From Rubritepida sp. (GTDB lineage: Bacteria; Pseudomonadota; Alphaproteobacteria; Acetobacterales; Acetobacteraceae): a stretch of DNA of 21,158 nt. The stretch covers positions 1 to 21,158 of the forward strand of contig JACMRO010000067.1 in NCBI GenBank assembly GCA_014376425.1, in the 5' to 3' direction. This document shows, one piece after another, positions 1 through 6,356 of the stretch (its first letter is position 1; each line of letters opens with the position of its first letter). The notes beneath the pieces were generated by a model. That model did no database searches and had not been told where the DNA came from. It worked only from the letters and a program-made list of their open reading frames with translations. The position numbers and the translations under genes were made by a program.

Positions 1-456
1 AGCGAGGCCGTTTCCCAAGCCGGGGCGGGGCGGCGGGCCCTGCCCCCGCGCATCCCCATGCTCGGCTGGCTGTCGCCCGACGCCATGCCCGCCGAGGCAG
101 CCCGCGCCGATATCAACCTGGTGCTGTTCCAGCCTGGCGAGGAAAACCACCGCCTGGCCCTGCCGCACAAGCTGGCGGATGGCATGCTGGCCGGGCTGCC
201 GGTAATAGCGCCCGCCTTCGCGACCGAAGTGGCTACCATGGTGACCGAGGCCCGCTGCGGTCTACTGGTCGATGTGACCGACCCGGCCGACATCGCCGCC
301 GCCATCGCCCGGCTGGGCGACCCGGCGCTGCGCGCAAGGCTGGGCGCCGCGGGCCGCGATGCGGCGATGGGCCGCTATGGCTGGGCCGGCCAGGCGGCGG
401 CGCTGGTGGCGCTGCACACCCGCCTGCTTGGCAGCCCCGAGCGCGCGGCCGTATAG
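1..456 (+). CDS. glycosyltransferase, C-terminal part (5' end outside window)
   Basis: The reading frame is open from base 1, so the ATG at 58 is internal and the gene begins upstream of the window. The visible 151 residues are the C-terminal half of a GT-B fold glycosyltransferase (GT4/group 1 type). The segment PHKLADGMLAGLPVIAP matches the family's sugar-nucleotide binding region, usually written PxKLxExMAxGLPVIA, here with Asp where Glu is usual. It is followed by a CGLLV turn and the DPALRARLGAAGR helix typical of the C-terminal end. The enzyme would transfer a sugar from a nucleotide donor to a growing glycan on the cytoplasmic side of the membrane. It ends 6 bases before the CapD-like gene, which implies one operon for surface or exopolysaccharide. 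Donor and acceptor cannot be told from this fragment. Confidence 0.85.
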   Translation, partial: SEAVSQAGAGRRALPPRIPMLGWLSPDAMPAEAARADINLVLFQPGEENHRLALPHKLADGMLAGLPVIAPAFATEVATMVTEARCGLLVDVTDPADIAAAIARLGDPALRARLGAAGRDAAMGRYGWAGQAAALVALHTRLLGSPERAAV

Positions 457-462
457 CAGACG

Positions 463-2391
463 ATGCCCCGAAGCGCGCCGCGCCGAATCCTGCTGAACTG
501 CGCCCTGGATGCCGGGCTGGCGATGCTTGGGCTGTGGCTGGCGGTGTGGCTGGCGGCGCCCGGGGTCGGGGCGCCGGCCTGGTGGTGGATGATGGCGCTG
601 CCGCTGGCGGCCTGCGGCATGCTGCTGGCCGGCTGGCCGTTGGGGCTGCCGCGGCAATACTGGCGGTTCTCCGGCCTGCCGGACGGGCTTGCCGTGGCCG
701 CGGCCTGCCTGCTGGCGGCAGTCGCCTTCAGCAGCGTGCTGATGCTGGTCGGCGGATGGCTGCCGCCGCATCCCGGCTTCGTCGCGCTGCATGCGATGGC
801 CCTGCTGGTCGCGCTCGGCGGGGGCCGGGCGGCCACGCGGCTGCTGGCACAGCGCAAGGCGCCGCAAGGCGGCACCGATGTCCTGGTCGCCGGCGCGGCC
901 GACGCGGCCGACCTGTTCATCCGCGCGGTCGGGCGCGAGCGTCAGGCGCATTACCGCGTTCTGGGCATCCTGACACCGCGCTCGCGCCAGGCCGGCCGCC
1001 GCATCCAGGGCCACGCCATCCTCGGCACCATCGAGGAAGCGCATGCCGTCCTGGAACGGCTGCGCGCCCAGGGCGGGCTTCCCACCCTGCTGGTCCTGGC
1101 CGGCGCCGAGGTGCAGGGCCCTGCGCTGGAAGCCCTGCTCGATGCCGCCGACCAGCACGGCATCCCGGTCAAGCGGGCGCCGCAGCCCACCCTTCTGGGT
1201 GCGGCCAACCGCTCGGACGAACCGCCGCGGGTCGAGTTGCGCCCCGTCGCCATCGAGGAGCTGCTGGACCGCGCGCAGCTGCCACTGGACCGCGAGGGCA
1301 TGGCGCGGCTGGTGCAGGGCCGCCGCGTGCTGATCACCGGGGCGGGCGGCACGATCGGCGGCGAGCTGGCGCGGCAGGTGGCCGCACTGGGCCCGTCCAG
1401 CCTGACGCTGCTCGATCATGGCGAATACGTGCTGTACGAGATCGACCTGGAACTGCGCGAGCGCCACCCGGAGCTGCGCCGGCGCGCCGTGCTGGCCGAT
1501 GTGCGCGACGGCCTGCGCATCCGCCGGCTGATGGAGGAAATCCGGCCCGAACTGGTATTCCATGCCGCCGCGCTGAAGCACGTGCCGATGGTCGAGGCCG
1601 ACCCGCTGGAGGGGCTGCTGACCAATGCCCAGGGCACCCGCATCGTGGCCGACGCGGCCCGCGCGGTGGGCTGCCAGGCGATGGTGTTCATCAGCACCGA
1701 CAAGGCGGTTAACCCGACCTCCGTCATGGGCGCCAGCAAGCGACTGGCCGAAATGTACTGTCAGGCGCTCGACCTCGACGCCCGGCGCGATGGCGGCATG
1801 CGCTGCATTACGGTGCGCTTCGGCAACGTGCTGGGCAGCACGGGTTCGGTGGTGCCACTGTTCCGCCGGCAGCTGGAACGCGGCGGGCCGCTCACCGTCA
1901 CCCACCCCGACATGCGGCGCTACTTCATGACGGTGCGCGAGGCGGTGGGCCTGGTGCTGCAAGCGGCCGTGGTCGGAACCGGCGACACGGCGGCTGAGCT
2001 GGCCGAAGGCGGCATCTTCGTGCTCGACATGGGGGCACCCGTAAAAATCGTTGACCTGGCGCGGCGGATGATTCGGCTGGCCGGGCTGCGGCCGGATGAG
2101 GATGTGGAGATCCGCTTCACCGGCCTGCGCCCGGGCGAGAAGCTGTACGAGGAGCTGTTCCATGGCCAGGAGCCACCGCGCGCGACCCCCTGGCCTGGCC
2201 TGCTGATGGCCACGCCGCGCACCGGCGACGCCACGCTGGTCGGCCGCGCGATGGATGAGATGGCCGCACTCGCGCAGGGTGGAAATGCCAGGTTGGCGCT
2301 GGCGCAGCTTGGCCGTCTGGTGCCGGAATTCGATCATCGCGACGGCGCTTCGATACACGCCGATACAAACCGGCAGCGCCCCGGGGGTTGA
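463..2391 (+). CDS. CapD/WbpM-type membrane nucleotide-sugar 4,6-dehydratase
   Basis: This 642-residue protein has the family's two-part build. Hydrophobic helices lie at about residues 12-120, followed by a linker and a C-terminal short-chain dehydrogenase domain from about residue 285. Visible motifs are the NAD(P)-binding GAGGTIG at 293-299, AALKHVPMVE near 370 and STDKAVNP at 411-418. The active-site segment has S420, M422 and K426, with Met in place of the usual SDR tyrosine, as in the UDP-GlcNAc 4,6-dehydratases WbpM and PglF. RFGNVLGSTGSV follows. By family, it converts a UDP-N-acetyl-hexosamine to a 4-keto-6-deoxy sugar for polysaccharide or glycan synthesis at the inner membrane. It follows the glycosyltransferase by 6 bases and precedes the aminotransferase by 31. 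The exact substrate is inferred, not shown. Confidence 0.92.
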   Translation: MPRSAPRRILLNCALDAGLAMLGLWLAVWLAAPGVGAPAWWWMMALPLAACGMLLAGWPLGLPRQYWRFSGLPDGLAVAAACLLAAVAFSSVLMLVGGWLPPHPGFVALHAMALLVALGGGRAATRLLAQRKAPQGGTDVLVAGAADAADLFIRAVGRERQAHYRVLGILTPRSRQAGRRIQGHAILGTIEEAHAVLERLRAQGGLPTLLVLAGAEVQGPALEALLDAADQHGIPVKRAPQPTLLGAANRSDEPPRVELRPVAIEELLDRAQLPLDREGMARLVQGRRVLITGAGGTIGGELARQVAALGPSSLTLLDHGEYVLYEIDLELRERHPELRRRAVLADVRDGLRIRRLMEEIRPELVFHAAALKHVPMVEADPLEGLLTNAQGTRIVADAARAVGCQAMVFISTDKAVNPTSVMGASKRLAEMYCQALDLDARRDGGMRCITVRFGNVLGSTGSVVPLFRRQLERGGPLTVTHPDMRRYFMTVREAVGLVLQAAVVGTGDTAAELAEGGIFVLDMGAPVKIVDLARRMIRLAGLRPDEDVEIRFTGLRPGEKLYEELFHGQEPPRATPWPGLLMATPRTGDATLVGRAMDEMAALAQGGNARLALAQLGRLVPEFDHRDGASIHADTNRQRPGG

Positions 2392-2422
2392 TCGTCGCTT
2401 CCCCGCCCGGCACCACCTTCCC

Positions 2423-3562
2423 ATGATCCGACCCATCGCCCTTTTCGACATGGCCGCGCAGCAGGCGCTGATCCGCGACCGGCTCGACGCCCGCATCGCC
2501 GCGGTGCTGTCCTCCGGCCGCTTCATCAACGGGCCCGAGGTGACGGAGCTGGAGACGCGGCTGGCCGAATTCGCCGGTTGCGGCCATGCGGTGGGCGTGA
2601 GCTCCGGCACCGACGCCCTGCAGATCGCGATGATGGCCGAGGGGATCGGGCGCGGCGACGCCGTCTTCCTGCCCGCCTTCACCTACACCGCCACGGCCGA
2701 GGTGCCGCTGGTGCTGGGCGCCACGCCGGTGTTCTGCGATGTCGATCCCGTCACGTTCAACATGGACCTGGATGATCTGCGGCGCCGCATTGCGCTGGTC
2801 GCGGCGGAAGGCAGGTTGCGGCCGCGCGCCGTGGTCGGCGTCGACCTGTTCGGCCGCCCGGCGGATTGGGCGACGATCGAGGCGATCTGCGCCGAAAATG
2901 GCATGTTCGCGCTGGATGACGCGGCGCAGGCCTTCGGCGGCGACATCGGCGGCCGCCGGCTGGGCTGCTTCGGCGGCGCCACCCCACTGAGCTTCTACCC
3001 GACCAAGACGCTGGGCTGCTATGGCGACGGCGGCGCACTGCTGACGCAGGATGGCGATCGCGCGGCGCTGTATCGCAGCCTGCGCACGCATGGCGAAGGG
3101 GGCGGCCGGTACGAGGTGCTGCGCACCGGGATGAACGGCCGGCTGGATACGATCCAGGCCGCCATCCTGCTGTGCAAAATGGAGCTGTTCGACGGGGAAC
3201 TGGCGGCCCGCGCCCGCGACGCCGGCTGGTATACCGCGCATCTGGGGGGGACCGTGGCGCTGCCGAAGATCATTCCGGGCCATGCCTGGGGCCTGTACAC
3301 CATCAAGCTGGCAGACGGTGCCGCGCGAGCACGCATGCAGGATGCGTTGCGGGCCGCCGGCATTCCCTTCGGCGTCTACTACCCCAAGCCGCTGCACCAT
3401 CAGCCCGCCTATGCCGCGGCGCATGCTCAGGCGCTGGTGCCGCCGCCGCCGCTGCCGGTCAGCGAGGCGCTGTGCCACCAGGTGATGAGCCTGCCGATGC
3501 ATCCCTATCTGGAAGAGCAGGACGTGGCGCGGGTGGCCGCAGCGGTCCGTGCGGCAGCGTGA
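2423..3562 (+). CDS. DegT/DnrJ/EryC1/StrS sugar aminotransferase (WbpE-like)
   Basis: This is a PLP-dependent aminotransferase of 379 residues that adds an amino group to a keto-sugar nucleotide. The frame is open further upstream, but family members begin at this ATG with a sequence like IRPIALFDM, so the longer start at 2255 inside capD is rejected. Visible motifs are VSSGTDALQ (59-67, PLP phosphate binding), DDAAQ (165-169) and SFYPTKTLGCYGDGG with Schiff-base Lys195, then NGRLDTIQAAIL and VMSLPMHPYLE at the end. From memory, the overall pattern is closest to WbpE, which aminates a 3-keto UDP-sugar acid. The dehydratase upstream would instead make a 4-keto-6-deoxy sugar, so the true substrate stays open. 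It is the last gene of the left polysaccharide cluster. Confidence 0.92.
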   Translation: MIRPIALFDMAAQQALIRDRLDARIAAVLSSGRFINGPEVTELETRLAEFAGCGHAVGVSSGTDALQIAMMAEGIGRGDAVFLPAFTYTATAEVPLVLGATPVFCDVDPVTFNMDLDDLRRRIALVAAEGRLRPRAVVGVDLFGRPADWATIEAICAENGMFALDDAAQAFGGDIGGRRLGCFGGATPLSFYPTKTLGCYGDGGALLTQDGDRAALYRSLRTHGEGGGRYEVLRTGMNGRLDTIQAAILLCKMELFDGELAARARDAGWYTAHLGGTVALPKIIPGHAWGLYTIKLADGAARARMQDALRAAGIPFGVYYPKPLHHQPAYAAAHAQALVPPPPLPVSEALCHQVMSLPMHPYLEEQDVARVAAAVRAAA

Positions 3563-3933
3563 CTGAGCGATCGCCGGCCTGCTGATGGCTGCCGGCAGCG
3601 GGGCTGGCCACCCGGCCCCACCGAAATGAAAGTGGCGCGGGAATACGCCCAGCGCGATCCGGCCATCCCAGCGCATCGTGCTGGCCCCACCGCATCGCGG
3701 GAGCGGCAGGCAGGAAGCCCGCAGATTTGAGCTGCCAAGCGCGCTGCGCCGCCTGGGCGATATGCCTGCGAAAATTCGGTGAAGGCCCGCCTCTCGTCAG
3801 CTTGTTGCCAGTGCGGTCAGCCCCGAACCGGCCGAGCCGCCTGCAACGCGCGCGGCAGCCCAAACGCCCGGTGGCTCCAGGCACGCGCGGCGAGCCGGCT
3901 GGCCGTACGCGATCCGCTCACCATATCCGGCCG
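3563..3933. other. 371-base intergenic stretch, no gene recognised
   Basis: I see no convincing gene here. Several frames stay open by chance, and a 34-codon ATG frame begins near 3626 on the plus strand, but its codon use and composition do not look coding and I recognise no family. A 12-base perfect palindrome (GCTGCCGGCAGC, 3588-3599) lies 26 bases after the aminotransferase stop, but it has no loop and no T-run, so it is not a clear terminator. The promoter of the MpaB-family gene should lie in the right half, though I could not pick a convincing -35/-10 pair. Confidence 0.5.
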
Positions 3934-4797
3934 ATGAACCGAGCTTCGCCACGCATAAAACAGCCCGACCCGGTGCAGTCCCTCAAAGCCGCCATCACCG
4001 GCCGCGTCATCGCCCTGTTCAACGACCGCGCCCGCGGCGAGGCCCCGGTGCAGCGCCGCCCCGACGGCCTGTTCGGCCCCCGCTCCGTGGCATGGCGCGT
4101 CCATGGCGACGTCACTTCCATGATGGTCGGCGGCATTTCCTCGCTGCTGCTGCAGATGCTGCATCCGGCGGTGCTGGCCGGCGTGTGGGATCATTCCAAT
4201 TTCCGGGCCGACATGCAGGGCCGCCTGCGCCGCACCGCGCGCTTCATCGCGCTGACCACCTATGGCGGGCGTGAGGAGGCGGAGGCGGTAATGGCGCGGG
4301 TTCGCCGCATCCACGACCAGGTGCGCGGTACCCTGCCTGACGGCACCCCCTACGCCGCTAATGACCCGGCATTGCTGGCCTGGGTCCATGTCACGGAGGC
4401 CACGAGCTTCCTGAACGCCTGGCGGCGCTATGTCGAACCCGGCATGTCCCGCCTCGACCAGGATCGGTACTTCGCGGAGATGGCGCAGGTAGCCCAGGCG
4501 CTGGGCGCGGCGCCGGTGCCGCGTGACCAGGCGGCGGCCCGCCGCCTGATCGACAGCTACCGGTCGCAGCTCCATGCCGATGCCCGCGCCCGGGACGTCC
4601 GCGGCCTGGTGTTGAGCACGACCGGGGCCGACCCACTGGCCGCGCCAGTGCGCGCGCTGGCCAATCAGGCCGCCATCGACCTCCTGCCTGACTGGGCCCG
4701 GCGCATGCACGGTCTGGCCAATCCGCTCCTGGGCCGGCCACTGGTTCGCGCCGGGACGCTGGGCGTGGCGCGTACCCTGCGCTGGGCATTCCGCTGA
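3934..4797 (+). CDS. oxygenase MpaB/rubber-oxygenase family protein (DUF2236)
   Basis: This 287-residue protein belongs to the MpaB / Lcp-like family (PF09995, formerly DUF2236). Fungal MpaB cleaves a farnesyl side chain, and some bacterial relatives (Lcp) are heme-dependent rubber oxygenases. The family pattern is clear: WRVHGD (55-60), a helix ending in QMLHPAV (74-80), LTTYGG, RRIHDQVRG (124-132) and DPALLAWVHVTEATSFL (144-160). Candidate metal or heme ligands include H58, H77, H127 and H152. The frame runs upstream to 3727, but that part looks like GC-rich noncoding sequence, so the ATG at 3934 is preferred. The gene is unlinked in function to its neighbours as far as can be seen, lying between a polysaccharide cluster and thiS-thiG. 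The substrate is unknown. Confidence 0.85.
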   Translation: MNRASPRIKQPDPVQSLKAAITGRVIALFNDRARGEAPVQRRPDGLFGPRSVAWRVHGDVTSMMVGGISSLLLQMLHPAVLAGVWDHSNFRADMQGRLRRTARFIALTTYGGREEAEAVMARVRRIHDQVRGTLPDGTPYAANDPALLAWVHVTEATSFLNAWRRYVEPGMSRLDQDRYFAEMAQVAQALGAAPVPRDQAAARRLIDSYRSQLHADARARDVRGLVLSTTGADPLAAPVRALANQAAIDLLPDWARRMHGLANPLLGRPLVRAGTLGVARTLRWAFR

Positions 4798-4865
4798 GCG
4801 CCGGGACGCCACCGGTTGGCCCGGGGGTGCTTGCCCATGCAATGCGGCGGGGCCAAATGGAGCTC

Positions 4866-5069
4866 ATGGAAATCGCCATCACCCTCAACGGTGCGCCCCG
4901 CTCCGTCCGCGCCGCCAGCGTGGCGGAGCTGCTGCGCGAGATCGGCCTCGACACCCGCAAGGTCGCGGTCGAGCGCAATGAGGAGATCGTGCCGCGGAGC
5001 ACCTACGCGCAGGCTGCGCTAGCGCCGGGCGACCAGCTCGAAATCGTGCATTTCATCGGTGGCGGCTGA
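4866..5069 (+). CDS. thiS: sulfur carrier protein ThiS
   Basis: This is a 67-residue ubiquitin-fold sulfur carrier for making the thiazole ring of thiamine. It ends in the required Gly-Gly, here a Gly-Gly-Gly tail after EIVHFI; ThiF adenylates this terminus so that it can carry the thiocarboxylate. Other family signs are ITLNGAPRS near the start, SVAELLREIGL, and the segment VAVERNEEIVPRS. The ATG at 4866 gives the usual length and has GGAG just upstream at 4859-4862, although that spacing is short. ATG 4857 or GTG 4827 would add 3 or 13 residues. The stop codon overlaps the thiG start by one base (TGATG), so the two are translationally coupled. No TPP riboswitch fits in the 68 bases between this gene and the one before it. 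Confidence 0.92.
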   Translation: MEIAITLNGAPRSVRAASVAELLREIGLDTRKVAVERNEEIVPRSTYAQAALAPGDQLEIVHFIGGG

Positions 5070-5851
5070 TGGATGATTCGTGGGAGGTCGCCGGCCGCCG
5101 CTTCACCTCGCGGCTGATCGTCGGCACCGGTCGCTACAAGTCGCTCGAGGAGACGGCAGCGGCGACCGCCGCGAGCGGCGCAGAGATCGTGACGGTGGCG
5201 CTGCGCCGGGTGAATACCTCGGACCCGGCAGCGCCCATGCTGCAGGATTTCGTGCCGCCCGACCGCTACACCTACCTGCCCAATACCGCCGGCTGCCACA
5301 CCGCGCGCGATGCCGTGCGTACGCTGCGCCTGGCGCGCGAGGCGGGTGGCTGGAACCTGGTGAAGCTGGAAGTGCTGGGCCCGCCGCCCTACCTCTATCC
5401 CGACATGGCCGGCACCATGGAAGCGGCGGCCGCGTTGATCGCCGATGGCTTCGAGGTGATGGTCTATTGCGCCGACGACCCCATAGCGGCGAAGCGGCTG
5501 GAGGAGATGGGCTGCGTCGCCATCATGCCGCTGGGCGCGCCTATCGGGTCGGGCATGGGGGTGGTGAACCCCTACATGAACCGCAGCATCAAGCAGAATG
5601 CGCGGGTGCCGGTGCTGGTCGATGCCGGCATCGGCACGGCGAGCGACGCCGCGTTGGCGATGGAGCTGGGCTGCGACGCGGTGCTGCTGAACAGCGCGAT
5701 TGCGCACGCCGATGACCCGGTCTTGATGGCGACGGCGATGAAGCATGCAGTGCTGGCGGGGCGGGCGGCGTTCCTCGCCGGGCGGATGCGTAAGGATTAC
5801 CGGGCCGATGCTTCGAGCCCGATGTCGGGGTTGATTCCTTCCGCTGGTTGA
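5069..5851 (+). CDS. thiG: thiazole synthase ThiG
   Basis: ThiG builds the thiazole phosphate ring from 1-deoxy-xylulose-5-phosphate, dehydroglycine and the sulfur held on ThiS. The 260-residue TIM barrel shows LIVGTGRYKS near the N-terminus, VTVALRRVNT, LPNTAGCHTA, and NLVKLEVLG with K99 as the expected Schiff-base lysine. Later come VMVYCADDP, PLGAPIGSGMGVVNP and VLVDAGIGTASDAALAMELG. The start overlaps the thiS stop by one base, and its Shine-Dalgarno-like GGTGG is made from the codons of the ThiS glycine tail. Family members end soon after a SSPxxGL motif (here SSPMSGL), so the last four codons may already be sequence brought in from the low-GC island that follows. The neighbours expected in many alphaproteobacteria (thiO, thiE, thiC) are absent. 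Confidence 0.96.
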   Translation: MDDSWEVAGRRFTSRLIVGTGRYKSLEETAAATAASGAEIVTVALRRVNTSDPAAPMLQDFVPPDRYTYLPNTAGCHTARDAVRTLRLAREAGGWNLVKLEVLGPPPYLYPDMAGTMEAAAALIADGFEVMVYCADDPIAAKRLEEMGCVAIMPLGAPIGSGMGVVNPYMNRSIKQNARVPVLVDAGIGTASDAALAMELGCDAVLLNSAIAHADDPVLMATAMKHAVLAGRAAFLAGRMRKDYRADASSPMSGLIPSAG

Positions 5852-6221
5852 AAGCGCTCTGTGAGGCCGGTGCGCTCAGTCAGGAGGATGCCGGCATCTG
5901 CGATCCGGTCCACCGCCAACTTTGAGCGGTTCAATCGGTCGAGTCGGCGAGCTTCCTCACTAGTTAAAAGAACCAGACGGTAGTTCGCTCGAATGAAATC
6001 AACAATATGAGTATCAGTAGCGCCTTGAGTAATAAGTCGACAGACTTGTACTGTGTAAACCCTTTGAGGCATAATATGCTCAATACGTAGAGGCTGATTT
6101 GTATCCCGTGCCCGCGCTGCATTTATACTGATCTCTGCATCAGCTCTCTGTTTGAGGTTGTTGATGTGTGTGAGCCCCGGGTAGTTTACACGCATGCTTA
6201 GAATATCGAGAATTCGTTCTA

Positions 6222-6238
6222 CGGAGTGGATCGCTCCG
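6222..6238. repeat. small hairpin just downstream of the in-frame TGA
   Basis: A perfect 5-base inverted repeat, CGGAG / CTCCG with a 7-base loop, lies inside the broken HNH-like gene. On the minus strand it can be extended by one G-U pair. The loop begins 19 bases after the TGA. It may be chance. Confidence 0.4.
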
Positions 6239-6329
6239 CCGTTATCCGTGAATCAAGCGTCTAGCGCTGCTTGCCGAGCGGCGGCGAACAGGCGCAGCGC
6301 AGGAACCAGATTGGTCACGTGATATTTGC

Positions 6330-6351
6330 CCTGTCGAATCTTATCGACAGG
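6330..6351. repeat. 8-base perfect inverted repeat at the 3' side of the enolase gene
   Basis: CCTGTCGA and TCGACAGG face each other across a 6-base loop (ATCTTA on the plus strand), 5 bases beyond the enolase-family stop codon in the direction of transcription. It overlaps the first codons of the HNH-like frame. There is no T-run after it, so an intrinsic terminator is not shown. It could slow or end transcription out of the lpt operon, or it could be an operator or the end of an insertion. Confidence 0.5.
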
Positions 6352-6356
6352 CGGCA

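Noticed and set aside
262..2682. 806-codon open frame on the minus strand across the CapD-like gene
   Set aside because: It is antisense to a clear dehydratase, has no recognisable domain, and is rich in Arg, Gln, His and Ala, as expected from a shadow frame in 70% GC DNA.
3588..3599. 12-base palindrome GCTGCCGGCAGC after the aminotransferase
   Set aside because: It has no loop and no T-run, and such GC palindromes are common by chance at this base composition.
3626..3730. Short 34-codon plus-strand frame starting MKVAREYAQRD in the gap
   Set aside because: No Shine-Dalgarno, no recognised family, and several other frames are equally open there. Too weak to call a gene.
3727..3933. 69-codon N-terminal extension of the MpaB-family protein
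   Set aside because: Composition looks noncoding, there is no family similarity, and a good ATG lies at 3934.
4798..4865. TPP riboswitch or terminator before thiS
   Set aside because: Only 68 bases are available and the conserved thi-box segments are absent. A CCGGG/CCCGG pair is too short and lacks a T-run.
5920..5960. tRNA T-arm-like GGTTCAATC in the low-GC island
   Set aside because: No acceptor stem, D-arm or anticodon arm could be fitted around it.
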